A stretch of 64,000 bases of DNA from an uncultured Collinsella sp. (GCA_902470065.1 CABRFA010000004.1:19368-83367); one strand, 5' to 3'; shown: positions 23,640 to 31,819, counted from the stretch's first letter. A program made the numbers and translations. The notes: a model not told the origin generated them from the sequence alone.

Positions 23640-23662
23640 AACGTTTGCATTGTGCAAACGTT
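23640..23662. promoter_or_regulatory. Palindromic operator upstream of the YfcC gene
   Basis: AACGTTTGCA and TGCAAACGTT form a perfect 10-bp inverted repeat around TTG. It lies 43 bp before the transporter start and about 150 bp after the GntR gene. Its size and symmetry suit a GntR-family dimer. It probably controls the transporter and catabolic genes separately from gntR. Confidence 0.6.
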
Positions 23663-23704
23663 GAAGCGAGATGCGATGCAGTCTCGAGTTCTTTGGGGGT
23701 ATCT

Positions 23705-25168
23705 ATGTCAGATACGAAGGCGAAGAAGACAAACAGACGTTTTAAGTTCAAATTACCGCATGTCTATACGATCATGTTCTTGCTGATCGTTGTCTTTGCG
23801 GTCCTGACTTGGATCGTTCCCTCTGGCCAGTATCAGCGCAAGACGATTTCGACAGCGGCGGGCGAGCGTGAAGTCGCCGTTGCTGGAACCTATGAACAGG
23901 TCGATAAGAACTACACCGATTCCGAGACCGGCGAGACCATCAATCTGGGCCAGGATATCTTCGCGGTTCTGCAAGCGCCCACCAAGGGTATCCAGGAGGC
24001 TGCCGACGTCGTTGCGTTCGTCTTATTGATTGGCGGATCGTTCGCAATCATCACCAAGACCAACGCTTTGAATGCCGGCATGAGCCGTGTGGTTAAAAAG
24101 CTCAAGAACAAGGACATCCTTATCATTCCCATCACGATGACGCTGCTGTCCATTTGCGGCACTACGTTTGGTATGTCTGAGGAAGCCTTGCCGTTCTATG
24201 CCATCTTCATTCCCATCATGATGGGTATCGGCTATGACTCGATGACGGCATTTATCATCTGCTTCCTTGGTCCCAACCTGGGATATTGTGCTTCGACCAT
24301 CGACCCGTTTAATGTTTTGATCGCCCAAGGCATCATTGGCATCGAGGGCAATCCGCAACTGTGGCTGCGCGCCGTTTCTTGGGTCATCTTCACTGCCGTC
24401 GGTATCGCATGGGCCATGCGCTACGCCATGCGCGTCAAGAAAAACCCCGAGTCGTCCATTACGTACGAGGACGATAAGCTCAAGCGTATTGAGTTTTCCG
24501 TGACCGATGCCTCCATCGAGGAAGAGTTCACTATCCGTCAGAAGCTCGTGCTTATCGATTTTGCCTGCGGTATGGGCATTATCGTCTGGGGTCTTGTTAC
24601 CCAGGGTTGGTACATGAATGAGATTTCCGCCGTGTTCCTTGGCATGGGCTTGCTTGCCGGTATCCTGGGCGGTCTTGACCAGCAGACGATCGCTGAGGAG
24701 TTCGTTAAGGGTCTCGCCGACTTTGCGTACGCTGCCATCGTTATCGGTATTGCTCGCGGTATTCTGGTCATCGCCGAGGGCGGCATGATCATCGACACCA
24801 TCCTTCAGGCGCTTGCTACTGCGCTCGCCGGTGCACCCGCCGCCGTCTACACCACGTTTATGTATATCGTCCTTGGCCTGCTCTCTTTGCTGGTTCCCTC
24901 GAGTTCTGGCCTGGCGGCGCTCACCATGCCCGTTATGGGCTCCCTGACCGAGCTCATGGGCCTCAATCCCGAGGCGGCCGTCACCGCGCTCCAGTTTGCC
25001 AACCAGACCATCAACACCATCAGCCCCGTGGCGGGCATGACGGTCGCCGGCCTTGCCGTGGCTAAGATTTCGTTTGGCCAATGGTGGAAGACCATTTGGA
25101 AGTTCTTCATCTTCATGGTCGTCTTTGGCCTGATCGTAACGGCAATCTCTGGCATGCTTCCGGCGTAG
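23705..25168 (+). CDS. YfcC family transporter
   Basis: This is a secondary transporter of 487 residues with about 12 membrane spans, in the YfcC/DcuC-like superfamily (basic amino acid or dicarboxylate carriers). It starts with a basic cytoplasmic tail, then PHVYTIMFLLIVVFAVLTWIV. Family segments include TWIVPSGQYQR, TFGMSEEALPFYAIFIP and LVPSSSGLAALTMPVMG near the C-terminus. In this operon it should import the glycated amino acid or peptide. E. coli FrlA is an APC-type carrier and Salmonella FraA is a Dcu-type carrier, so this would be a different solution. The ATG at 23705 has GGGGGTATCT upstream. Confidence 0.88.
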   Translation: MSDTKAKKTNRRFKFKLPHVYTIMFLLIVVFAVLTWIVPSGQYQRKTISTAAGEREVAVAGTYEQVDKNYTDSETGETINLGQDIFAVLQAPTKGIQEAADVVAFVLLIGGSFAIITKTNALNAGMSRVVKKLKNKDILIIPITMTLLSICGTTFGMSEEALPFYAIFIPIMMGIGYDSMTAFIICFLGPNLGYCASTIDPFNVLIAQGIIGIEGNPQLWLRAVSWVIFTAVGIAWAMRYAMRVKKNPESSITYEDDKLKRIEFSVTDASIEEEFTIRQKLVLIDFACGMGIIVWGLVTQGWYMNEISAVFLGMGLLAGILGGLDQQTIAEEFVKGLADFAYAAIVIGIARGILVIAEGGMIIDTILQALATALAGAPAAVYTTFMYIVLGLLSLLVPSSSGLAALTMPVMGSLTELMGLNPEAAVTALQFANQTINTISPVAGMTVAGLAVAKISFGQWWKTIWKFFIFMVVFGLIVTAISGMLPA

Positions 25169-25177
25169 GTGGTTGTG

Positions 25178-26761
25178 ATGTCTGATCGTTTGACGGTCCT
25201 GACGTCTAAGAGCGTCTTTACCGGTACGGGGGACCAGCCGTTTGAAGGTTTCGTAGCGGTCCGTGGCAATCGAATTGAGGCGGTTGGCGCCAAGTGTGAG
25301 GTAGCTTCGTATTTGACCCAGGCGGACGAAGTAGTTGACCTGGGCGACCGCACCGTCATGCCCGGCCTGATCGATGTGCATACCTTCTATACGGGCTGGG
25401 CACTGCGGACGTTGGGGTCTGATCTGTCCGGCATCGCTGATGCCAAAGAGGCCGTGTCGCTCTTGCGTGCATGGAAAGAAGATCATCCGGATTGCGCGGC
25501 GGCTTTTGGCCACAACCTGCCCGAAACGTTGGCATCGGATGCCGAGAACGCAAATACGGCAGCTGTGCTTGACGATTGTTTTGGCGATATCCCCGTCGTC
25601 TGCTTTACACCGGGTGCGGAGACCTGCGTTCTCAATGCTGCCGCCAGTGCGCGATACGGCTTTACACCGCAGGCGTGCTATGCCGAGAAGATCTGGCGCA
25701 TGATAAGCGATTTCCTCGCGCTGCCCGAGGTACGTGCGGGGTATTCGGACTACATGAGCATGCTTAACGAGCGCGGCGTTACCGCCATCAAGGAGATGGC
25801 GTTTGATGACTACTACGGCTTTGCCGACGAAATGGCTCGCCGTGAGGAATCTGGTGAGCTGACGGTTCGCGTCTCTATGATGTCGCAGCCGGTGGGTGCC
25901 GGTGCAAATCTGGCATATGCCCGCGAGGCACGAGAGCGCTTCCGGGGACCGTTCGTTCGTTTTTCTGGCTTCAACCGTATGACCGATCGCGGTGTATGGG
26001 CGGGGCTTGCCGAGATGATTGATCCCTATGAGGACTCGGCCGATGCGGGCGCTGCCGGCAAGACGGTCGTCGAGGAGCCAGAGTGGGATCTGATTGAGAA
26101 CGAGCTGCGTGCAATTGATGCTGGCGGCTTCCGGTATTCCTTGCATTGCCAGGGCGATGGCGCCGTTCGCCGCACCGTGGCGCTCTATGCCTCGCTGCCT
26201 CGAGACGAGCATGGACGGATGCTTCGCCGCCATGCGATTACCGATCTCGAGAACTCTGACCCGACCGATCTTGTCGAGTTTGGCAAGTTAGGTGGAATTT
26301 GCGAGGTTTATCCGCAGATTCTGACGCTAGATCGGCGCGAGGATTGCTTGTCGATGATGCGTCGACAAATTGGCGAGACGCGACTTTTGCACAGCTGGAA
26401 TCGCCGCGGCATGGAAGATTCCGGATGCACAGTGTGCTGTGGAACGGATTTGCCGCTGCTGATTCCGAGCCTGGGCGAGTCAATCTACAGTGCGTGCGGC
26501 GGATACTTCGACGACGGACTGCCCGTGAATGAGGTCAACGCGCTGACGCTTGTCGAGCTCTTGCGCGCTTGGACTGCCGGGGGCGCGTACGACCTGATGC
26601 GCGAAGACGAGCTGGGTACGCTCGAGGTCGGCAAGCTTGCCGATATCTGCGTGCTCGATCGGGATGTGTTTGACCTCGATTATCGCGACGCACGCGATCT
26701 TGCGGTTGATATGACGATGTCGGACGGACAAATCGTGTTTGATCGAAATAAGGAGGCATAA
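25178..26761 (+). CDS. Amidohydrolase family protein (YtcJ-like)
   Basis: This is a 527-residue metal-dependent hydrolase of the YtcJ-like amidohydrolase group. It has the N-terminal beta sandwich, the segment VMPGLIDVHTFYTG, a second histidine region SLHCQGDGAVRRTV, and a terminal aspartate in CCGTDLPLLIP. The first metal motif is normally HxH, but here the second His position is Phe (HTF), so metal binding may be altered. In the operon it could remove an acyl or peptide group from a glycated substrate; this is inference. The start follows the transporter by 9 bp; GTG at 25169 is an alternative. Confidence 0.85.
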   Translation: MSDRLTVLTSKSVFTGTGDQPFEGFVAVRGNRIEAVGAKCEVASYLTQADEVVDLGDRTVMPGLIDVHTFYTGWALRTLGSDLSGIADAKEAVSLLRAWKEDHPDCAAAFGHNLPETLASDAENANTAAVLDDCFGDIPVVCFTPGAETCVLNAAASARYGFTPQACYAEKIWRMISDFLALPEVRAGYSDYMSMLNERGVTAIKEMAFDDYYGFADEMARREESGELTVRVSMMSQPVGAGANLAYAREARERFRGPFVRFSGFNRMTDRGVWAGLAEMIDPYEDSADAGAAGKTVVEEPEWDLIENELRAIDAGGFRYSLHCQGDGAVRRTVALYASLPRDEHGRMLRRHAITDLENSDPTDLVEFGKLGGICEVYPQILTLDRREDCLSMMRRQIGETRLLHSWNRRGMEDSGCTVCCGTDLPLLIPSLGESIYSACGGYFDDGLPVNEVNALTLVELLRAWTAGGAYDLMREDELGTLEVGKLADICVLDRDVFDLDYRDARDLAVDMTMSDGQIVFDRNKEA

Positions 26762-26762
26762 G

Positions 26763-27614
26763 ATGCCTGAATCCAAACCGACGCTGCGCCGCGAGCAGAT
26801 TGCGGGCATGAATATCCACTACATCATGTGGTCGCTCGATTACTTCCTTGATGTGCAGCAGCGTTTGGGCTTTGAGTCCATTGAGCTGTGGTGTGCAGAG
26901 CCGCATGTGACGCTCGACCATACGGGCTACTTTGAGGCTGAGGTCCTGGCGAAAAAGGCTGCAGACCGTGGGCTTAGGTATCGTACTCTGTGCCCCGAGA
27001 ATGTTGTCTATCCTTGGCAGTACTGCGCACGCAAACCGCTGCATGAACAGCGCAGCCTGGCGTACTTTAAGCACGGCATTGAGCTTGCCGAGGTACTTGG
27101 GTGCGACCGTATGTCCATCAACTCGGGCTGGGGCGACTGGGACGAGGACCGCGAGGAAGCCTGGAAGCGCAGCCGCGAGCACTTGTCCATTCTGGCGGAG
27201 TATGCTGGTGAGCACGGTCTGGTGCTTACGATGGAAAGCCTGCGCCCCGAGGAGAGCAACCTTGTGACGACGGTTTCCGATGCGAAGCGCATGATTGACG
27301 AGGTCGCGAGTCCGTACTTACAGCCCATGGTTGATACAACCGCGATGGGCGTTGCAGGCGAGACGCTCGAGGACTGGTTTGCTGCCTTTGGTGATGGGGC
27401 AATTCACGAGATGCACTTTATCGACGGTGACCCATATGGCCATCTGGTGTGGGGCGATGGCAAGCACGATATGGACGCCTTCGTCGCCACACTCAACGCC
27501 CATGGTTTCGACGGCATGCTGGGCCAGGAAATCACGGACGGTCGTTACTACGATGACCCGGCGGCGGCAGATGCCAAGAACATGGCCGCATTCGAGAAAT
27601 ATCTGATTGACTAA
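26763..27614 (+). CDS. Sugar phosphate isomerase/epimerase, FrlC-like
   Basis: This is a 283-residue TIM-barrel AP_endonuc_2 protein. Metal ligands appear in MESLRPEESNLVTT (about 159-172), VDTTAMGV (about 193-200) and MHFIDGDPYGHLVWGDG (about 219-235). The order and length agree with FrlC, the epimerase that turns psicoselysine into fructoselysine. Its place between the transporter and the deglycase supports an epimerase for the C3 isomer of the Amadori product. The ATG at 26763 comes 1 bp after the stop of the amidohydrolase, behind AAGGAGG. Confidence 0.82.
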   Translation: MPESKPTLRREQIAGMNIHYIMWSLDYFLDVQQRLGFESIELWCAEPHVTLDHTGYFEAEVLAKKAADRGLRYRTLCPENVVYPWQYCARKPLHEQRSLAYFKHGIELAEVLGCDRMSINSGWGDWDEDREEAWKRSREHLSILAEYAGEHGLVLTMESLRPEESNLVTTVSDAKRMIDEVASPYLQPMVDTTAMGVAGETLEDWFAAFGDGAIHEMHFIDGDPYGHLVWGDGKHDMDAFVATLNAHGFDGMLGQEITDGRYYDDPAAADAKNMAAFEKYLID

Positions 27615-27676
27615 ACCAACTATCGGCTACGCAACCAACGTCATTGATTGCGGGCCAAACAAGAAAGGAACTGGAT

Positions 27677-28645
27677 ATGAACGCACATGATCTGATCAAA
27701 GAGGCAATTGCCGAGAAGGGCAAGTTCGACAGCGTCTACTGGATTGCTTGCGGTGGCTCCATGATCGATTTGATCCCGGCTCATGAGCTTCTGCAGCGCG
27801 AGGCAACCACCTTCACTTCGTATATCTATACGGCTCGCGAGTTCGATATCATGCGTCCGCGTCGTCTGGGCGAGAAGTCCCTGGTCATCGCTTGTAGCCA
27901 CAGTGGCAACACCCCGGAGGTCGTCGAGGGCTGCGAGATTGCCCTTGCTGCCGGCGCTACGGTGATCGCCCAGACTGACAACGCTGGATCTAAGATCGAC
28001 ACCGGTAAATGGACCACGTGGGTCTACCCGTGGGGCGAGGGCGTGCCGCAGGCCGAGGTCCCCGCTGGCATTTCGCTGTCGCTTGCGGCAGAGCTGCTCG
28101 ATCAGCAGGAGGGCTACGCCGATCTTGCCGATATGTATGCCGGTATTGCCGAGATGGATAAGATTCTTCCCCCGGCACGCGAGAAGGTAAATGCCGAGCT
28201 GGGCGATCGCTTTGCCAAACTTTGCCAGGAGCACGAGTTCTTCTATATTCTGGGCAGCGGTCCCAACTTTAGCCAGACCTACGGTTTCGCTATCTGCTCT
28301 CTTATGGAGATGCAGTGGCAGCACTGCAGCTACATCCACTCTGCCGAGTACTTCCACGGTCCCTTCGAGGCTACTCAGGATGGCGTTTTTTACTTCCTGC
28401 AGATGGGCTCTAGTGAGTGCCGTGCTATGGACGAGCGCGCCCTGGCGTTCCTTAAGACGCATACCGATACGCTGATGGTGCTCGATGCCAAGGAGTACGG
28501 TATGGAAGCCGTGCCGGCGAGCGTCCGTGCCTATCTGGACCCGGTGCTGTTCTACGCCATGAACTGCGAGCTGCGTGCCGCACGCGGCAAGGTGTTTGAC
28601 CATGATCCCGATTTCCGTCGCTACATGGGCGTCGTCGAGTACTAG
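27677..28645 (+). CDS. SIS-domain fructosamine-6-phosphate deglycase, FrlB-like
   Basis: This is a 322-residue protein with two sugar isomerase (SIS) domains. It begins with VYWIACGGSMIDLIPAHELL (about 20-39), followed by ACSHSGNTPEVVEGCE (about 75-90), the phosphate-binding loop. ILGSGPNFSQTYGFA (about 194-208) is the second domain's start, and the catalytic Glu/His region is HSAEYFHGPFEAT (about 227-239). The whole pattern is that of FrlB/FraB-type deglycases, which split a 6-phosphorylated Amadori product into glucose 6-phosphate and the amino acid. GAAAGGAAC precedes the start. Confidence 0.87.
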   Translation: MNAHDLIKEAIAEKGKFDSVYWIACGGSMIDLIPAHELLQREATTFTSYIYTAREFDIMRPRRLGEKSLVIACSHSGNTPEVVEGCEIALAAGATVIAQTDNAGSKIDTGKWTTWVYPWGEGVPQAEVPAGISLSLAAELLDQQEGYADLADMYAGIAEMDKILPPAREKVNAELGDRFAKLCQEHEFFYILGSGPNFSQTYGFAICSLMEMQWQHCSYIHSAEYFHGPFEATQDGVFYFLQMGSSECRAMDERALAFLKTHTDTLMVLDAKEYGMEAVPASVRAYLDPVLFYAMNCELRAARGKVFDHDPDFRRYMGVVEY

Positions 28646-28658
28646 AAGGGTAAATACC

Positions 28659-29522
28659 ATGGCATTTAACGTTAATGCGCTCGGATTTGGCGACAACGTC
28701 GTCGATCGCTACGAGCATATCCACACCATGTATCCTGGCGGCAACGCGGTGAACTTCGCCGTTTATGCCAAGAAATGCGGTGCCGCACGCTCCGCATACA
28801 TGGGCATTTTTGGCAATGACGCCGCTGCCGAGCATGTCATTGCAAGCCTCGAGGATGAGGGTATCGAGCTTGACAAGTGCGAGCAGATGATTGGCGAGAA
28901 CGGAGCGGCTCGCGTCACCGTCGTTGACGGTGACCGTGTCTTCCTCGGCTCCAACGAGGGCGGTATCCGTGGCGATGCGCGCTACGTCCTCGATCGCTTT
29001 GACCTTTCGTACATGAAGCAGTTCGATGTGGTTCATTCGGGCAACTATTGCTTTACCGAGCGCGAGCTGCCCAAGTTGAAGGCTGCGGGCGTCACGGTCT
29101 CTTTTGACTTTTCGGACGATTCCACCGACGAGTACTACGAGCAGATTGCGCCCTACGTCGATTTTGCTTTCTTTAGTGCGGCGGATGCCGCGAGTGAGGA
29201 CGAGATTCGCGAGCGTCTGGCATGGGTGAAGGGCCTGGGTCCGCGTTTTGTGTCGGCTACGGCGGGCGCCGAGGGCTGCATTGCTTACGACGGCGAGCGT
29301 TATTACCGCCAGCTGGCTAAACCGGTAACGGACATGAAGGACACCATGGGGGCGGGTGACTCGTTCCTCACCTCGTTTTTGATGTGCTATCTCGATTCCG
29401 CCAAGCGTGGTGAGGATGGCGCCGAGGCCATCGAGCGCGCGCTCGACTTTGCTGCCGGGTTTGCCTCGACCGTGTGCGGCATGGAAGGATCTTGGGGCCA
29501 TGGAGCGCCGATTTCCGAATAG
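28659..29522 (+). CDS. PfkB-family kinase, FrlD-like (fructosamine 6-kinase)
   Basis: This is a 287-residue ribokinase-type sugar kinase. The N-terminal substrate motif is YPGGNAVNFAVYAKKCGA (about 24-41), and the catalytic signature DTMGAGDSFLTSFLM lies at about 228-242, with the Asp base inside GAGD. FrlD enzymes share the unusual start GDNVVDRYEH. It should phosphorylate the imported Amadori product at C6, giving the substrate for the adjacent deglycase. It is the last gene of the operon, 13 bp after the deglycase gene. Confidence 0.87.
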   Translation: MAFNVNALGFGDNVVDRYEHIHTMYPGGNAVNFAVYAKKCGAARSAYMGIFGNDAAAEHVIASLEDEGIELDKCEQMIGENGAARVTVVDGDRVFLGSNEGGIRGDARYVLDRFDLSYMKQFDVVHSGNYCFTERELPKLKAAGVTVSFDFSDDSTDEYYEQIAPYVDFAFFSAADAASEDEIRERLAWVKGLGPRFVSATAGAEGCIAYDGERYYRQLAKPVTDMKDTMGAGDSFLTSFLMCYLDSAKRGEDGAEAIERALDFAAGFASTVCGMEGSWGHGAPISE

Positions 29523-29530
29523 GTGAACAG

Positions 29531-29562
29531 TCCCGGGGAGTCGAATTGTCGTCTCCCCGGGA
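29531..29562 (+). terminator. Hairpin ending the frl-like operon
   Basis: A 10-bp stem (29531-29540 with 29553-29562) lies 9 bp after the kinase stop codon. It has no T-tract and probably acts together with the larger inverted repeat that follows at 29567-29641. Confidence 0.55.
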
Positions 29563-29566
29563 CCTC

Positions 29567-29641
29567 GTGTGCAAAAAAATGCCAAATATGAGTACTGTAT
29601 CCATTCCGGTAACAGTACGCATATTTGGCATTTTTGCACAC
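29567..29641. repeat. Long inverted repeat between convergent genes
   Basis: Arms of about 30 bp (29567-29598 and 29612-29641) read GTGTGCAAAAAAATGCC and its complement, and pair with only a few mismatches around a 13-nt loop. The A/T-runs inside both arms make it a good bidirectional terminator for the kinase and tatD genes. The length exceeds a normal terminator and suggests a palindromic repeat element. Confidence 0.75.
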
Positions 29642-29646
29642 CGAGC

Positions 29647-30429
29647 TTAGCGAAGAGCAAAAACAGAGCGCGCATTTGCTAAAACTGCCGACTCAATGCG
29701 CTTTGCATCGCAGTTTTTGAGCGAGGCAATGCGCATCGAGGTCCTTGTGAGCGATCTGATGAGCGATTGCGCGCTTGTTTCTGTGTTTGGCTCGGCCGGC
29801 GCATCGGTCTCGAGCAGTAAACGGTCGGGTGGAATCTGTCGGGCATATTCGCGACCACGTTTAGACGCAAGCATGCGTTCGTTGACGGAAAAAATACAGC
29901 CCGCATCACGCGCGCGGGCGAGTTCGTCCGAAGTGCCGCTAAACCAGTGGAAGATGATAACGGGGAAGTCGGAGTTTGGGATGAGTAATCCATGCGATTC
30001 GAGGACGTCCAGTACGGTTCCCGCCGAACGAACGGCGTGAATTGATATCACGCGCCCGGTAAGAGGATGCTGCACGAGTGTATCGCAGAGCCGGTCAAAT
30101 GCCTGTATTTGTAGCGGCTCACTTCCGGCAAAACGAGCGGAAAAGTCGAGCCCGACCTCGCCAACAAAACGCTCCTGCGCGGCAATTCGGCAGAGTAGGT
30201 CAATTTCTGCGTTGCCGCATCGCTCGTCGGCGAGCCACCAGGGATGGAGGCCGACGCCCTTGATGACGGTAGGAGGGCGACGGGTTCGCCCATGTGCGTT
30301 AGCGAAGTCGCGTGGATTGACGCCGCAATCAAATAGACCCAAGCCCAGTGCCGTTGCCTCATCAGCAACGGCGTCCGGTTGAGCCATTAAATCAAGATGG
30401 CAGTGTGCATCAAATAACCGGGGCTCCAT
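29647..30429 (-). CDS. TatD-family metal-dependent hydrolase
   Basis: This is a TIM-barrel metal-dependent DNase/hydrolase of 260 residues. The metal ligands are in FDAHCHLDL (residues 6-14), VGEVGLDFSARF (about 88-99), SIHAVRS (about 128-134), FHWFSGT and LETDAPAEP (about 203-211), as in TatD/YcfH proteins, which trim DNA or RNA ends. It sits 14 bp after tcdA in the same orientation, so both are probably cotranscribed. Its stop is just next to a long bidirectional inverted repeat. Confidence 0.9.
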   Translation of the reverse strand: MEPRLFDAHCHLDLMAQPDAVADEATALGLGLFDCGVNPRDFANAHGRTRRPPTVIKGVGLHPWWLADERCGNAEIDLLCRIAAQERFVGEVGLDFSARFAGSEPLQIQAFDRLCDTLVQHPLTGRVISIHAVRSAGTVLDVLESHGLLIPNSDFPVIIFHWFSGTSDELARARDAGCIFSVNERMLASKRGREYARQIPPDRLLLETDAPAEPNTETSAQSLIRSLTRTSMRIASLKNCDAKRIESAVLANARSVFALR

Positions 30430-30443
30430 CTCGGCGCGCTCCG

Positions 30444-31241
30444 CTAGTCTAGGCGCTGGCCATCGGCGCGCACGCGCTCGGTGCCGCGGCCACTGATCTG
30501 ACGGATAACCTCGCCGGCGATCATCTGGCCCATGATGGGCGGCATAAAGCTGGCGGTTCCCAGCTCGGTGCGCTCGTGGATGTTAGAAGGGTCGCGGAGC
30601 TGTGTCTTAACCGATTCCTCGCAGCTAAACAGTACGTGCAGGCTCTTGATGCCGCGCTTCTTGCATTCTTTGCGCATGATGCGGCTCATGGGGTCACGTA
30701 CCGTATCGAAGATGTCGGCAAAGCGGAGGCACTCGGGATGGAGCTTGTTGGCCCCGCCCATGGAACTAACCAAACGAATGTCGTGGTCCTGAGCATATTT
30801 GGCAATGGTGAGCTTGGCCGAGATGGTGTCGATGGCGTCGACGACGTAGTCGAGCTTGCCGTCCGTCTGCTCCAAAACGCTCGCGAAGAAATCATCGATG
30901 TTGTCGCTCAGCAGGTATTCGGTACGTTTGATGACGGTGGCGGCAGGATTGATATCGTGGATCATGGCTTCCATCACGTCAACCTTGCGCTTGCCGATGG
31001 TGCTGTGAAAGGCGATGGCCTGGCGATTGATATTGCTGGGCGCGACGATGTCCTTGTCCAGAATGACGAAATGACCAATGCCGCCGCGGGCGAGTGCCTC
31101 GCAGCAGTTGGAGCCCACGCCTCCGCAGCCGAGCACCAGCACCGTGGCATCGGCGAGCTTATCGAGTGCCTTGCGGCCCATGATGATCTCGAGCTTGGTG
31201 TCGCGTGTCTCGTTGGGAGTTGCGGCTGTGGTTTCAGTCAT
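30444..31241 (-). CDS. tcdA: tRNA threonylcarbamoyladenosine dehydratase
   Basis: This E1-like enzyme closes t6A37 into cyclic t6A in tRNAs that read ANN codons. It has 265 residues and a ThiF/MoeB-type fold. The ATP loop is LVLGCGGVGSNCCEALARGG (about 34-53), followed by DKDIVAPSNINRQ (about 62-74) and VVDAIDTISAKL. The C-terminal FMPPIMGQMIAGEVIRQISG is typical of TcdA/CsdL. The ATG at 31241 is preferred: the GGAGG is 7 nt upstream of it but directly touches the ATG at 31247. Confidence 0.93.
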   Translation of the reverse strand: MTETTAATPNETRDTKLEIIMGRKALDKLADATVLVLGCGGVGSNCCEALARGGIGHFVILDKDIVAPSNINRQAIAFHSTIGKRKVDVMEAMIHDINPAATVIKRTEYLLSDNIDDFFASVLEQTDGKLDYVVDAIDTISAKLTIAKYAQDHDIRLVSSMGGANKLHPECLRFADIFDTVRDPMSRIMRKECKKRGIKSLHVLFSCEESVKTQLRDPSNIHERTELGTASFMPPIMGQMIAGEVIRQISGRGTERVRADGQRLD

Positions 31242-31328
31242 AGACATCCTCCGATGGGGAAGCGAATCGTGTTTTAGCTATCGCCATTATAGGTATTATC
31301 GCGATTCCATTTGAACCCTTGGGGTTTG

Positions 31329-31357
31329 TTGAAATGGGATCGGGATTCGCATAAGAT
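31329..31357 (+). promoter_or_regulatory. Promoter of a candidate small RNA
   Basis: TTGAAA (31329-31334) and TAAGAT (31352-31357) are separated by exactly 17 bp on the plus strand. The next features downstream are compact hairpins and an intrinsic terminator, not a gene. Confidence 0.5.
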
Positions 31358-31363
31358 TGAAGC

Positions 31364-31458
31364 AGATGGCGCCCGTTGCCGCGGGTTAGCCAACTCCGAA
31401 ACACGTTTGTAGCGTGAGAAGTGGCCGTCTTCGCATTACGCGGAGGCGGCTATTTTTT
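31364..31458 (+). ncRNA. Candidate structured small RNA of about 95 nt
   Basis: This stretch runs from a predicted start point to an intrinsic terminator and contains no open frame. Three hairpins can be drawn. TGGC pairs with GCCA around an inner CCCG/CGGG stem (about 31367-31392). CACG pairs with CGTG at about 31402-31416. The terminator stem at 31424-31450 is followed by TATTTTTT. It matches no riboswitch or housekeeping RNA that I know. It could be an independent sRNA, or a leader with an attenuator for the SdpR/SdpI operon downstream. Confidence 0.45.
31424..31458 (+). terminator. Intrinsic terminator without an upstream gene
   Basis: An 11-bp stem (31424-31434 with 31440-31450, two G-U pairs), a 5-nt loop and TATTTTTT form a strong plus-strand terminator. 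The nearest gene upstream, tcdA, runs on the minus strand, so this must end a non-coding transcript. Confidence 0.8.
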
Positions 31459-31468
31459 GAGTATAAGA

Positions 31469-31506
31469 TTAGATAGTTAGACAAACATCTAAATATCGAG
31501 TATAGT
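31469..31506 (+). promoter_or_regulatory. Promoter and palindromic operator of the sdpRI-like operon
   Basis: TTAGAC (31477-31482) and TATAGT (31501-31506) lie 18 bp apart. The -35 region is embedded in the inverted repeat TTAGAT (31469-31474) and ATCTAA (31487-31492). ArsR-family autorepressors bind this sort of AT-rich palindrome. Confidence 0.5.
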
Positions 31507-31540
31507 GTGCGCGTCGAGCGAAATACTGAGAGGAGGTCCT

Positions 31541-31819
31541 ATGCCGGGAGAGGGTTTTAAGGCGCTGGCCGATCCTACACGGCGTCACATTTTGGAACTG
31601 CTGCGCGAGGGCAATTGCACGGCCGGGGAGCTTGCCGAGCATTTTGACATTAGCAAGCCGTCATTGAGCCATCACTTGGCGACGCTCAAAAACGCCGGGT
31701 TGGTGACCGACGAACGTCATGGCCAAAACATCGTTTACAGCTTAAACACCACCGTCATGCAGGACTTGATCGGCTGGTTTATGGGTTTTACAAACAATGA
31801 AGGTGATAAGGATGAATAA
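31541..31819 (+). CDS. ArsR-family regulator, SdpR-like
   Basis: This is a 92-residue winged-helix repressor. It begins MPGEGFKALADPTRRHILELL, followed by the recognition helix region DISKPSLSHHLATLKNAGLV (about 38-57). There are no obvious metal-binding cysteines, so it is not an arsenic or zinc sensor. The next gene encodes an SdpI-like membrane protein and overlaps it. In Bacillus, SdpR represses itself and SdpI until SdpI, on detecting toxin, draws it to the membrane; the same logic may apply here. The ATG at 31541 follows GAGGAGGTCC. Confidence 0.88.
   Translation: MPGEGFKALADPTRRHILELLREGNCTAGELAEHFDISKPSLSHHLATLKNAGLVTDERHGQNIVYSLNTTVMQDLIGWFMGFTNNEGDKDE

Noticed and set aside
24023..26233. 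A 736-codon open frame on the minus strand opposite the YfcC and amidohydrolase genes
   Set aside because: It is an antisense frame kept open by codon bias in GC-rich coding DNA; its product has no known motif and the plus-strand genes are clear.
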